Below the pieces are notes generated by a model. The model ran no database searches, was not told the DNA's origin, and saw only the letters and a program-made list of their open reading frames with translations. A program made the translations under genes and the position numbers. A stretch of DNA of 64,000 bases, taken from positions 42,057 to 106,056 of the forward strand of contig CADAER010000002.1 of the NCBI GenBank assembly GCA_902787025.1, given 5' to 3'. This stretch comes from Oscillospiraceae bacterium. GTDB lineage: Bacteria; Bacillota; Clostridia; Oscillospirales; Acutalibacteraceae. This document shows, one piece after another, positions 1 to 6,758 of the stretch; position 1 is the first letter of the stretch; each line of letters opens with the position of its first letter.

Positions 1-169
1 CGACGAGGGAGAGCAGAATGATATCGCTCATAACAGCGTCGCGCAGTTCGTCGTTAATCATCGCGTTGCCGCCGTATTTTATGACTACCGTCTTGTTCGA
101 GTAGCTTTTGATGTAAGGCAGAGCGTGAACGAGAATCTCCGCCCTAAGTTCATTGGGAATCTTTTCCAT
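1..169 (-). CDS. argB: Acetylglutamate kinase, N-terminal part (cut by window edge)
   Basis: Only the first 56 codons are inside the window; the gene runs off the left edge. The N-terminus reads [13 protein letters not shown] and then [10 protein letters not shown], which is the nucleotide-binding KYGG start of the amino acid kinase fold seen in ArgB. The enzyme phosphorylates N-acetyl-L-glutamate, the second step of cyclic arginine biosynthesis in the cytoplasm. The ATG at 169 is preceded by an AAGGA site, and the gap to argJ is 14 bases, so the two are co-transcribed. The arrangement argC-argJ-argB is a common arginine operon order. The identification rests on a short stretch plus context. 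Confidence 0.88.
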   Translation of the reverse strand, partial: MEKIPNELRAEILVHALPYIKSYSNKTVVIKYGGNAMINDELRDAVMSDIILLSLV

Positions 170-183
170 ATTATTATCCTTCT

Positions 184-1395
184 TTAAGTTCTGTAATCGC
201 CGTTTATCCGGACATAATCGTAGGTAAGGTCGCAGCCCCAGGCTGTCGCTTTACTCCCGCCCGATTTCAAATCTATGTTGATTTTTATTTCTTTCTCAAC
301 AAGTATTTCCTTCGCCTTTTCTTCGCTGAAATCAATACCGGAACCGTTGACGCAGACGGTTATCGCGCCCGCGGCGGATTCAAACTCAACATCGATTTTC
401 TCAACATCTACATCCGCTCCGCTGTAGCCTATCGCGCAAAGCACTCTGCCCCAGTTCGCGTCCGCGCCGAACATCGCCGCCTTGAGAAGCGATGAGCAGA
501 TGACCGATTTCGCCACCGTCTTCGCGGTTTCGTCATCCTTCGCTCCGCTGACATTGCATTCAAGCAGCTTCGTCGCGCCCTCGCCGTCGCCGGCGATAAG
601 ACGGCAGAGATAAACCGTAACCGCGTTGAGCGCCTCGCAGAAAGCGTCAAACTCCGCGCCCTCGGTTGTTATTTCGGCGTTGCCCGCCATGCCGTTCGCC
701 ATAATGCAGACCATGTCGTTTGTCGAGGTGTCGCCGTCAACGCTCACCATGTTGAACGAGGTTTCAACATCCGCGCTCAGCGCCTTCTGAAGCATCGCGG
801 GTGAAATCGCGCAGTCCGTTGTGACAAAAACAAGCATCGTCGCCATATTCGGATGAATCATACCCGAGCCCTTCGCGATACCGCCGATTCTGCACTCCGT
901 TCCGTTTATGTCAAAACTGAAAGAAATCTGTTTTTCAACCGTGTCGGTCGTCATAATGCCTTCCGCCGCCGCGCTTCCGTTCGCGCCCAGTCCCTTCGCG
1001 AGAGCGGGAATGCCCGCCGCTATGGGAGAAATGTCGAGAGGCTGACCTATAACGCCCGTTGAAGCGACGACAATATCTTTTTCGCTTATGCCGAGTTCAT
1101 TCGCGCAGAGCGAGCACATTTCAAGAGCAATCTCCCTGCCGTTCGCGTTGCAGGTGTTCGCGTTTCCGCTGTTGCAGATAACCGCCTGGGCGTAACCGTC
1201 CGAAATATTCTCTTTCGTTACCGCAAGGGGAGCGCCCTTGACAAGATTTTTCGTGTAAACGCAGGCTGTCGCCGCGCGTTTTTCGCTGAATATGAGAGAG
1301 AGATCCCTCTTGCCCTTGTTCTTTCTTATTCCGCAGTGTATTCCGTTCGCGGTGAATCCTTTCGCGGCGCAGATGCCGCCTTCTGTCTGTTTCAT
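184..1395 (-). CDS. argJ: Bifunctional glutamate N-acetyltransferase / amino-acid acetyltransferase (ornithine acetyltransferase)
   Basis: A 403-residue protein of normal ArgJ length. It moves the acetyl group from N-acetylornithine to glutamate, closing the acetyl cycle of arginine synthesis; bifunctional members also use acetyl-CoA. The self-cleavage motif [14 protein letters not shown] lies at residues 175-188, so the precursor should split between Ala185 and Thr186, leaving Thr186 as the N-terminal nucleophile of the beta chain. The conserved STGVIG segment is at 112-117. It lies between argC (22 bases upstream) and argB (14 bases downstream) on the minus strand. No argA is visible, in keeping with a cyclic pathway. 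Whether it is mono- or bifunctional cannot be told from sequence alone. Confidence 0.96.
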   Translation of the reverse strand: MKQTEGGICAAKGFTANGIHCGIRKNKGKRDLSLIFSEKRAATACVYTKNLVKGAPLAVTKENISDGYAQAVICNSGNANTCNANGREIALEMCSLCANELGISEKDIVVASTGVIGQPLDISPIAAGIPALAKGLGANGSAAAEGIMTTDTVEKQISFSFDINGTECRIGGIAKGSGMIHPNMATMLVFVTTDCAISPAMLQKALSADVETSFNMVSVDGDTSTNDMVCIMANGMAGNAEITTEGAEFDAFCEALNAVTVYLCRLIAGDGEGATKLLECNVSGAKDDETAKTVAKSVICSSLLKAAMFGADANWGRVLCAIGYSGADVDVEKIDVEFESAAGAITVCVNGSGIDFSEEKAKEILVEKEIKINIDLKSGGSKATAWGCDLTYDYVRINGDYRT

Positions 1396-1416
1396 ATCAT
1401 TGTTCCTTTCGGGTTA

Positions 1417-2352
1417 TTACTCAAGGTCGAGTCCTGTTTCGCGGTCGCAGCCCAGAAGAATGTTCAGGCACTCAACCGCCGCGCCCGAGGCGCCTTTGCC
1501 CAGGTTGTCATATCTGGCGATAAGAAGTATCCTCTCGTCGTTGCCTTCAACGAAAATTTCCATATTATCCCTGAATGACAGCGCGTTCGAACAGATAAAT
1601 CCCTCTTCGCCGATTTCCTCTTTGTAACGGACAAGCCCGTCGTTATATTTGTTTTTATATACCTCTTTAATGTCTTCCGCCGTTTTGCCCTCGCATAATT
1701 CTTTCGCGAAAACGGGAACGGTCACGCACATTCCGCTATAAAAGTCGGCTACTATCGGGCAGAAAACGGGAGCGTTCTCAATTCCGCTTACCGCGACCAT
1801 CTCTTTCAAATGTTTGTGCTGCTGCGTGAGCCCATATTGACGCGGAGATGAAAGAGCGGCTTCTCGGTTTTCGTCCTCATACTGCGCTATCATCTTTTTG
1901 CCGCCGCCGCTGTAACCCGTGATTGAGTGACAGGTCAGCAGCGCGCTCTTCGGAATGATTCCCGCCTCAATAAGCGGATGAACCAGAGCGATGAATCCGC
2001 TCGCGTGACAACCGGGAACCGCTATTCTTTTGCCGTTCTTTATTCTGTCCAAAAACTCATCGCCGAGTTCGGGAAAGCCGTATGCCCAGCCGGGAGCGGT
2101 CCTGTGCGCCGTCGAGGTGTCGAGCAGCTTCACATCGGGGTTCTCAACGAGCGAAACAGCCTCAACCGCCGCCGCGTCGGGCAGGCAGAGGAAAGCCGCG
2201 TCGCAGTTGTTGAGCGCCTGCTTTCTCGCTTCTGTGTCTTTCCTGAGTTCTTCAGGCAGGGTTACAAGCTCGATGTCGCTTCTCGCCGAGAGCCTCTCAA
2301 CTATGCGAAGTCCCGTCGTGCCCGCCGAACCGTCTATAAAAACTTTTGACAA
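1417..2352 (-). CDS. argC: N-acetyl-gamma-glutamyl-phosphate reductase, short (type 2) form
   Basis: A 311-residue NADP-dependent reductase making N-acetylglutamate semialdehyde. The N-terminal dinucleotide-binding loop GSAGTTG is at residues 8-14, and the active-site cysteine is Cys115 in VPGCHASG. The length and the IDGSAGTTG start fit the shorter ArgC class (about 310 residues) rather than the ~345-residue class. The start is a TTG codon with GGAG ten bases upstream; no ATG fits as well. It is the first gene of the argC-argJ-argB operon. A strong promoter and a candidate ArgR site lie just upstream, so repression by arginine is likely. Confidence 0.95.
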   Translation of the reverse strand: MSKVFIDGSAGTTGLRIVERLSARSDIELVTLPEELRKDTEARKQALNNCDAAFLCLPDAAAVEAVSLVENPDVKLLDTSTAHRTAPGWAYGFPELGDEFLDRIKNGKRIAVPGCHASGFIALVHPLIEAGIIPKSALLTCHSITGYSGGGKKMIAQYEDENREAALSSPRQYGLTQQHKHLKEMVAVSGIENAPVFCPIVADFYSGMCVTVPVFAKELCEGKTAEDIKEVYKNKYNDGLVRYKEEIGEEGFICSNALSFRDNMEIFVEGNDERILLIARYDNLGKGASGAAVECLNILLGCDRETGLDLE

Positions 2353-2385
2353 GGTGATATCACTCCATTATATAAACTGTGCATA

Positions 2386-2414
2386 ATAATACAACCTTGC
2401 CCTCTAAAAGTCAA
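2386..2414 (-). promoter_or_regulatory. argC operon promoter (sigma-A type)
   Basis: On the minus strand, TTGACT (2414-2409), a 17-base spacer and TATTAT (2391-2386) form a good sigma-A promoter. The predicted start of transcription is near 2379, giving a leader of about 27 bases before the argC TTG start. Confidence 0.75.
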
Positions 2415-2437
2415 TATATATTCACTCTATATTCATT
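2411..2437 (-). promoter_or_regulatory. Candidate ArgR/AhrC operator (ARG box)
   Basis: The minus strand at 2424-2411 reads TGAATATATATTGA, one base away from the ARG-box form TGAAT-N4-ATTCA. It overlaps the -35 hexamer of the argC promoter. A second, weaker TGAAT-containing half-site pair lies next to it (2437-2420). The match and the position over the promoter of an arginine operon suggest arginine repression. No ArgR gene is in the window. Confidence 0.5.
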
Positions 2438-2495
2438 AATTTCGGCGTTTTATGCAAAAACGCCCGCATTTTATGCAATCAAGTGTGAAAAATTA

Positions 2496-2527
2496 CATAT
2501 AATAAATATCCCTGCGGGTGCAGGGAT
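2496..2527 (-). terminator. Probable terminator of the polysaccharide deacetylase gene
   Basis: An 8-bp perfect stem, ATCCCTGC with GCAGGGAT (2508-2527) and a 4-base loop, lies just after the stop codon at 2537 on the minus strand. It is followed by an AT-rich but not purely T tail, so termination may be partial. Confidence 0.5.
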
Positions 2528-2536
2528 AAATAACTG

Positions 2537-3550
2537 TTATTCAGCTTCTTTGAGATAATCCGCGTTCACCCAGCCCGTCGTGCCGCGGTAACTCGTCTTC
2601 GCCCAGCCGTTTTCACACGCTTCAACCGTGATTTCGGTGCCTTTCGCGAGCCTCAGCAGCACCTCCGCGTCGGGTTCCGGCTCCGCCCTGAGCGTGAGCG
2701 GGCTCTCTCTCGTGTTCACGATATATCTGCCGGGCTCAAGCTTTGTCATACGGTTTATCCTGAAATAAACCTGACCGGGCTGCAGCTCCTCGCCGTAGGC
2801 CTCCGCCAGATCGGAAACGGAGCAGATTCTGTAACCCATCCCCGCGAGTTCGGGAATAACAATCTCCATAGTCTCCGCGGTGAAATCATAAATGTCGTGC
2901 ATAAGAACAATGGCGCCGGGGTTCCCGTCAACCTGGTCGATAATGTAATCCGCCAGATTTCTCGCCGCCTGCGCGTTGCCCGCGCTGCCCTTCTTGCGCC
3001 AGTCGTTCGTGTCAACGCACCAATGGATAATCGCGTAGTCGAGCTTGCCTTTGAGGTTTGAGAACGCTCCTCCGGGCGGCCGCATGAGCGTAGGCCTTAT
3101 GCCCGTCGCCTTTTCTATGGCGTCGCTCGTCGTCTCAAGCTCCTGACGGACCGTATCCATTGAAAGATTGTTGAGACTTGTCTTGTGATTCTGCGTGTGG
3201 TTGCCTATCTCGCAGCCGAGAGTGACAGCCCTTCTCATAACGGACGCGTTGTTTTCGTTAATATTTCTGCCGATTACGAAAAACGTCGCCGTGAAGCCGT
3301 ATTTCTCAAGCTGGTCGAGTATTCTGTTCGTGGTGGTCGTGCCGGGACCGTCGTCAAAGGTGAACGCCACCATTTTGTCAAGCTGTTCCTGCGTGTATTT
3401 CGGTTTCGCGGGTTCGGTGAATTCCGCGACGGTGCTGATTTCCGCTTCCGTTTCCTTTTCGGTAATATCGCCGCCCTTGTTCACCGAGCAGCCTCCGAAA
3501 ATCAGAAGAACCGCGAGCATAACGGCGATAACAGAGATTATCCTTTTCAT
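2537..3550 (-). CDS. Lipoprotein polysaccharide deacetylase (NodB domain) with C-terminal SH3 domain
   Basis: 337 residues. Residues 1-21 form a lipoprotein signal with the lipobox FGGC. A NodB carbohydrate esterase 4 domain follows: TFDDGP at 64-69, metal-binding HTQNH at 118-122, RPPGG, DTNDW and LMHD. All five family motifs, including the catalytic Asp and both His ligands, are present, so it should be an active metal-dependent deacetylase of peptidoglycan N-acetylglucosamine or a related glycan. Roughly residues 275-335 look like a bacterial SH3 domain (GTTGWVNADYL), which would bind cell wall. It is transcribed alone, divergently from the metal exporter gene. The exact glycan substrate is not shown by the sequence. 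Confidence 0.9.
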   Translation of the reverse strand: MKRIISVIAVMLAVLLIFGGCSVNKGGDITEKETEAEISTVAEFTEPAKPKYTQEQLDKMVAFTFDDGPGTTTTNRILDQLEKYGFTATFFVIGRNINENNASVMRRAVTLGCEIGNHTQNHKTSLNNLSMDTVRQELETTSDAIEKATGIRPTLMRPPGGAFSNLKGKLDYAIIHWCVDTNDWRKKGSAGNAQAARNLADYIIDQVDGNPGAIVLMHDIYDFTAETMEIVIPELAGMGYRICSVSDLAEAYGEELQPGQVYFRINRMTKLEPGRYIVNTRESPLTLRAEPEPDAEVLLRLAKGTEITVEACENGWAKTSYRGTTGWVNADYLKEAE

Positions 3551-3585
3551 ACTGCCTCCGTAAATAGTGAAATAAACAGTTCAGT

Positions 3586-3616
3586 ATTATAATATCACCT
3601 GCGGGTAAAAAGTCAA
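3586..3616 (-). promoter_or_regulatory. Candidate promoter of the deacetylase gene
   Basis: Minus strand TTGACT (3616-3611) with TATAAT (3591-3586). The spacer is 19 bases, longer than ideal; with 17 bases the -10 would be ATTATA. It lies back to back with the divergent promoter at 3646-3674, only 30 bases away. Confidence 0.4.
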
Positions 3617-3645
3617 TTATCAAAAGTATTACAAATATATATTCC

Positions 3646-3674
3646 TTGACACGGGCGGGTTTAAAGTATATTAT
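3646..3674 (+). promoter_or_regulatory. Promoter of the predicted metal exporter gene
   Basis: TTGACA (3646-3651), a 17-base spacer and TATTAT (3669-3674). The long open frame that could begin with TTG at 3646 actually starts inside this -35 box, so translation must begin downstream of about 3681. This rules out the longest start. Confidence 0.8.
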
Positions 3675-3708
3675 TATAGCCCGACTTAAAATGAAAGAGG
3701 CAGTCCTT

Positions 3709-4566
3709 ATGCTTGACGTTCTTCTTGACACGCTCAAAGACAATGCCAAGTTAATAGTTTTTCTTTATGCGACATATCTCCTTATGGAGTTCATCGAGCA
3801 TAAAACCTCCGAAAAGGCTGAGGAGACTATCCGTAAAGCGGGCGCCGTAGGCCCCCTCGCGGGCGGTCTGCTCGGCATAGTCCCCCAGTGCGGTTTTTCC
3901 GCCTCCGCGTCGGGCTTTTACGCGGGCAGGGTGATATCTCTCGGCACTCTCATCGCCGTGTTTTTATCCACCTCGGATGAAATGCTCCCCGTCTGCATTT
4001 CCGAACAGGCGGATATCAGAGTAATCGGCAAAATTTTGGCCTTCAAAGCCGTGTCGGGCATCGTGCTCGGCTTCGCGGTTGACGGAGTTATGCGTATTCT
4101 GAAAAAGGGCAAAAAGCCCGAGGCGATTCACTGCCTTTGTGAAAACGACGACTGCCACTGCGAGGAGGAGAGCATCTTCCTTTCCGCCCTTCACCACACA
4201 ATAAAAATAGCGGTTTTCATTCTGATAATTACCTTCGCGCTCAACACCGCAATTTATTTCATCGGCGAAGACAGATTAAGCAGACTCTTTGTCGATATTC
4301 CCATAGTCAGCTGCGCTGTATCTGGCATCGTCGGACTAATTCCGAACTGCGCCGCGTCGGTAGTAATCACCGAGCTTTATCTTTCGGGAGTAATCAACAC
4401 GGGCGCCATGCTCGCGGGTCTCCTTACAGGTTCGGGCATAGGTCTTCTCGTTCTCTTCCGCACAAACAAAAACATAAAGGAAAACATCGGCGTAGCCCTT
4501 CTTGTCTATATCCTCGGCGTCGCCGCCGGCAGCCTCGTCCAGCTCACCGGCATAACGCTGATGTGA
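3709..4566 (+). CDS. Predicted heavy-metal/manganese exporter, ArsP_2-like (10-TM family)
   Basis: About 285 residues, mostly membrane helices. Two related halves carry the paired motifs GLLGIVPQCGFS and GIVGLIPNCAAS, the signature of the family annotated as putative manganese transporter or arsenic efflux protein. Between the halves is a cytoplasmic loop rich in Cys and His (HCLCENDDCHCEEE), a likely metal-binding site. The ATG at 3709 has an AGAGG site about 8 bases upstream; an ATG at 3691 is also possible. Starts farther upstream lie in the promoter. The gene stands alone between a divergent promoter and a terminator. The transported ion is not determined by the sequence. Confidence 0.8.
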   Translation: MLDVLLDTLKDNAKLIVFLYATYLLMEFIEHKTSEKAEETIRKAGAVGPLAGGLLGIVPQCGFSASASGFYAGRVISLGTLIAVFLSTSDEMLPVCISEQADIRVIGKILAFKAVSGIVLGFAVDGVMRILKKGKKPEAIHCLCENDDCHCEEESIFLSALHHTIKIAVFILIITFALNTAIYFIGEDRLSRLFVDIPIVSCAVSGIVGLIPNCAASVVITELYLSGVINTGAMLAGLLTGSGIGLLVLFRTNKNIKENIGVALLVYILGVAAGSLVQLTGITLM

Positions 4567-4586
4567 AAAAATGTCGATATAAACAA

Positions 4587-4610
4587 AACCGCCAAAAAGG
4601 CGGTTTTTTC
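4587..4610 (+). terminator. Terminator after the metal exporter
   Basis: Perfect 7-bp stem AACCGCC / GGCGGTT with a 5-base loop followed by six T residues, 20 bases after the stop codon. Confidence 0.85.
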
Positions 4611-4663
4611 ATTGAACGGATTATTATTTTCACCGATACATCCTGTTTCTCCCCAAAAAGCCG

Positions 4664-4739
4664 AATCTTTACTTTTTCAGCTTTTTTGCCCGAAAATCTT
4701 TACTTTTTGCTCCTCAGATGCTATAATAAGTAAAGATTT
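4664..4739 (+). promoter_or_regulatory. Promoter with triple operator of the HTH-Fic gene
   Basis: TTTACT (4699-4704), a 17-base spacer and TATAAT (4722-4727) form the promoter. The sequence AATCTTTACTTTTT occurs twice in direct order (4664-4677 and 4695-4708), and AAGTAAAGATTT occurs inverted at 4728-4739. The second and third copies form a perfect 12-base inverted pair that brackets the -35 to -10 region. This is the layout expected of a negatively autoregulated gene whose product carries a Cro/CI-type HTH domain, as the downstream gene does. Binding is inferred, not shown. Confidence 0.7.
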
Positions 4740-4750
4740 GAGGTGAAATT

Positions 4751-5659
4751 ATGATTTCTTATGACGGTTTAAACAACAAGCTCAAGGAAAAATGTCTGAC
4801 AAAAAGCTCGCTTTGCAACGAAATCGGAATATCCTCACGCACAATTGCCAGAATGTCAAAAGGCGAAAAAATCTCCGACCGCGTGATGGAGAAAATAGCC
4901 GTGTATTTATCCTGCGCTCCGGAAGAACTTTACAGAGAAATATCCTCCAACGCACTTCTTCAGACGCTGCGTGATGAAAAGGCGATAAAACTCTCCGGCG
5001 GAATCTATCACGAACTGCAGGTGCGTATGACTTACAATTCGAATCATATTGAAGGCAGCCGACTGAGTGAAGACCAGACGAGAATGATTTTTGAAACAAA
5101 CACCGTCGATGTCGGCAAAGGAGTGCCGGTTGACGATATAATCGAAACCGCGAACCATTTCCGTGCTATTTATTATGTTATTGACACAGCCGAAAAACCT
5201 TTGAACGAAGTAATAATTAAGGAACTTCACCGCATCCTGAAACAAAGCACAAGGGATTCTGCTCTTGACTGGTTCGCTGTTGGCGATTACAAAAGGCGGG
5301 CAAACACCGTAGGCGGCAAAAAAACGGCAAGTCCCTCCGATGTTCACGCAAAAATGGAATTGCTGCTTTCGGATTATGAAAGCAAAAAAATTATAACTGT
5401 TGAAGATATAATTGAATTTCATTACAATTTTGAGAAGATACATCCCTTTCAGGACGGCAACGGCAGGGTCGGCAGACTGATTGCTTTAAAAGAATGTCTG
5501 CGGTTCAATATCGTTCCGTTTATAATTGAGGACTCCAAAAAAGTGTTTTATTACAGAGGGCTTTCCGAATGGGAAAACGAAAGAGGCTACCTCACCGATA
5601 CCTGCCTTGACGGGCAGGATACCTTCATCTCAATTATGAAAATGTTTGACATTGCGTAA
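4751..5659 (+). CDS. Fic domain protein with N-terminal HTH domain and internal inhibitory motif
   Basis: 302 residues. Residues about 8-60 form a Cro/CI-type helix-turn-helix (SLCNEIGISSRTIARMSKGE). A Fic domain follows, with the catalytic motif HPFQDGNGRVGR at 231-242, matching HxFx(D/E)GNGRxxR; His231 is the nucleophile activator. SNHIEG at 97-102 fits the (S/T)xxxE(G/N) inhibitory helix, placed N-terminal as in class II Fic proteins. The enzyme would transfer AMP or another nucleotide-phosphate group to a protein target, held in check by Glu101. The ATG at 4751 has GAGGTG 6 bases upstream. No separate antitoxin gene is seen. The target is unknown. Confidence 0.9.
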   Translation: MISYDGLNNKLKEKCLTKSSLCNEIGISSRTIARMSKGEKISDRVMEKIAVYLSCAPEELYREISSNALLQTLRDEKAIKLSGGIYHELQVRMTYNSNHIEGSRLSEDQTRMIFETNTVDVGKGVPVDDIIETANHFRAIYYVIDTAEKPLNEVIIKELHRILKQSTRDSALDWFAVGDYKRRANTVGGKKTASPSDVHAKMELLLSDYESKKIITVEDIIEFHYNFEKIHPFQDGNGRVGRLIALKECLRFNIVPFIIEDSKKVFYYRGLSEWENERGYLTDTCLDGQDTFISIMKMFDIA

Positions 5660-5732
5660 AACAAACCCTACCCGAATGGCAATTTCACATTGCGAAGCAA
5701 CATTTCACCCACCCGTAAGGGTAGATTCAGCC

Positions 5733-5764
5733 AAAAAAAGCACTGCCTGAGCAGTGCTTTTTTT
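5733..5764. terminator. Bidirectional terminator between the Fic gene and the tRNA-repeat unit
   Basis: Stem GCACTGC / GCAGTGC (5740-5757) with a 4-base loop, seven A on the left and seven T on the right. It can serve the plus-strand Fic gene and minus-strand transcripts from the tRNA side. Confidence 0.85.
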
Positions 5765-5784
5765 CATAGCATATACTCCGGGGA

Positions 5785-6005
5785 ATCGAACCCTCGTCGT
5801 CGCTGACTTCATATCGCTCGCGTCCTCGTTTCCTTGGACTCTCACTCATTCCGCCGCTCCTCCTTCTCCCCAAAAAGTCTTTTCGGACTTTTCGGGGACC
5901 CCTTTTTAAAGAGGTCAGTCCTGCCAATCCCCCATCTGAACCAAAGCAAAAAAGAAACAGCCCGCCCTGTCGGGCAGACTTATGTTATGGTTGACACTTC
6001 GGGGG
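5785..6005 (-). repeat. tRNA-linked repeat unit, distal copy
   Basis: About 221 bases, nearly the same as the next unit (6006-6221). Read on the minus strand, the unit runs from a hairpin terminator through a purine-rich stretch to a tRNA T-arm remnant (GGGTTCGATTCCCC near 5780-5793). It carries an open frame containing MSESPRKRGRERYE that ends inside the T-arm. That frame is present in both copies but has no clear ribosome site, so it is not called as a gene. Confidence 0.75.
5948..5980 (-). terminator. Hairpin terminator inside the distal repeat unit
   Basis: Minus strand GCCCG-acaggg-CGGGC stem followed by a T-rich run (TGTTTCTTTTTT). It is a copy of the terminator directly behind the intact tRNA-Ala. 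Confidence 0.6.
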
Positions 6006-6221
6006 ATCGAACCCTCGTCGTCGCTGACTTCATATCGCTCGCGTCCTCGTTTCCTCGGACTCTCACTCATTCCGCCGCTCCTCCTCTCCCCAAAAAGCCG
6101 CGGACTTTTCGGGGTCCCCTTTTTAAAGAGGTCAGTCTTGCCAATCCCCCATCTGAACCAAATCAAAAAGAAACAGCCCGCCCTGTCGGGCAGACTGTTT
6201 CTTTTGGTGGAGCATAGGGGG
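6006..6221 (-). repeat. tRNA-linked repeat unit, proximal copy
   Basis: About 216 bases, near identical to 5785-6005. Its distal end carries a second tRNA 3'-end remnant: on the minus strand GGGTTCGATCCCCC followed 10 bases later by an ACCA-like end at 5990-5988. The three T-arms (near 5786, 6007 and 6223) are spaced 221 and 216 bases apart. Only the last belongs to a complete tRNA. Confidence 0.75.
6165..6200 (-). terminator. Terminator of the tRNA-Ala gene
   Basis: Minus strand AAACAG-tct-GCCCG-acaggg-CGGGC-TGTTT stem with a TTTCTTTTT tail, five bases past the encoded CCA end of the tRNA. Confidence 0.75.
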
Positions 6222-6280
6222 ATCGAACCCCTGACCTCCAGATTGCGAACCTGGCGCTCTCCCAGCTGAGCTAATACCCC
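6205..6280 (-). tRNA. tRNA-Ala (anticodon CGC)
   Basis: A complete 76-base cloverleaf with encoded CCA. The acceptor stem GGGGTAT pairs with ATGCTCC and contains the G3-U70 wobble pair that identifies alanine tRNAs. D-arm GCTC/GAGC, anticodon stem CCAGG/TCTGG with loop TTCGCAA (anticodon CGC, reads GCG), T-arm AGGGG-TTCGATC-CCCCT. It is a single tRNA, not an array, and is followed by a terminator and two repeat units carrying 3'-end remnants. Confidence 0.96.
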
Positions 6281-6297
6281 GTGTGATAACAGGATAG

Positions 6298-6326
6298 ATT
6301 ATATAACCCATCCATTAAAAAGTCAA
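6298..6326 (-). promoter_or_regulatory. Promoter of tRNA-Ala
   Basis: Minus strand TTGACT (6326-6321), 17-base spacer, TATAAT (6303-6298), ending 18 bases before the tRNA 5' end. Confidence 0.8.
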
Positions 6327-6622
6327 GAATTTTTTGCACACACCCTTCACCGCCTGCATCCGCCCGCCAACCCACCGCAGTTTATAAACAATCTCGTAGG
6401 GCACGGATATATCCGTGCCGAAACAAAAAATACAGTTTTAAGCAACCCGCACCCGTAGAGAACGCGGTTCCGCGTTCCGCATACAGACCCCGCCCGCAGG
6501 TTCCTTAACTCCTCACTTCTAATTTCTAATTCCTAACTCCCAATCCCTACCTCCCACCCTCCTTTCCCGCCTGATTGTTTTTCTTTATCGGAATAATAAA
6601 GGTTACAAGCCTGTTACTTTGG
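6327..6622. other. Non-coding stretch with short palindromes and a truncated repeat
   Basis: No gene is seen. A perfect 20-base palindrome built on GGCACGGATA lies at 6400-6419. A truncated copy of the repeat found whole at 37117-37253 and 38442-38578 lies at about 6460-6510, recognised by GAACGCGGTTCCGCGTTCC and a degraded GACCGCAGGTCCCTTAAC segment. Confidence 0.6.
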
Positions 6623-6651
6623 TTGACATAAATTATGTGTTTTGTTAAAAT
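6623..6651 (+). promoter_or_regulatory. Promoter of the pseudokinase operon
   Basis: TTGACA (6623-6628), 17-base spacer, TAAAAT (6646-6651). The leader is about 100 bases long. Confidence 0.8.
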
Positions 6652-6660
6652 GGCGCTGAA

Positions 6661-6681
6661 TATAGATATTTTTTATCTATA
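6661..6681 (+). repeat. Inverted repeat at the start of the pseudokinase leader
   Basis: TATAGATA and TATCTATA form a perfect 8-bp inverted pair around a 5-base loop, right at the predicted transcription start. It could be an operator or a 5' hairpin. Confidence 0.45.
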
Positions 6682-6758
6682 TAAAAATAATAAAAACATC
6701 ACATCGGAACGGCGGTTTTCCGCCCGCCCGGTATTTAAGTTTTAAGGAGATTAACGCT

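Noticed and set aside
4751-5659. Fic protein as half of a FicT-FicA two-gene toxin-antitoxin pair
   Set aside because: The inhibitory (S/T)xxxE(G/N) motif lies inside the same protein, and no small antitoxin gene is next to it.
5727-6269. Several 60-127 codon frames in the tRNA-repeat units, one with MSESPRKRGRERYE
   Set aside because: They end inside tRNA T-arm sequence and lack ribosome sites; the shared peptide follows from the DNA repeat, so no protein is claimed.
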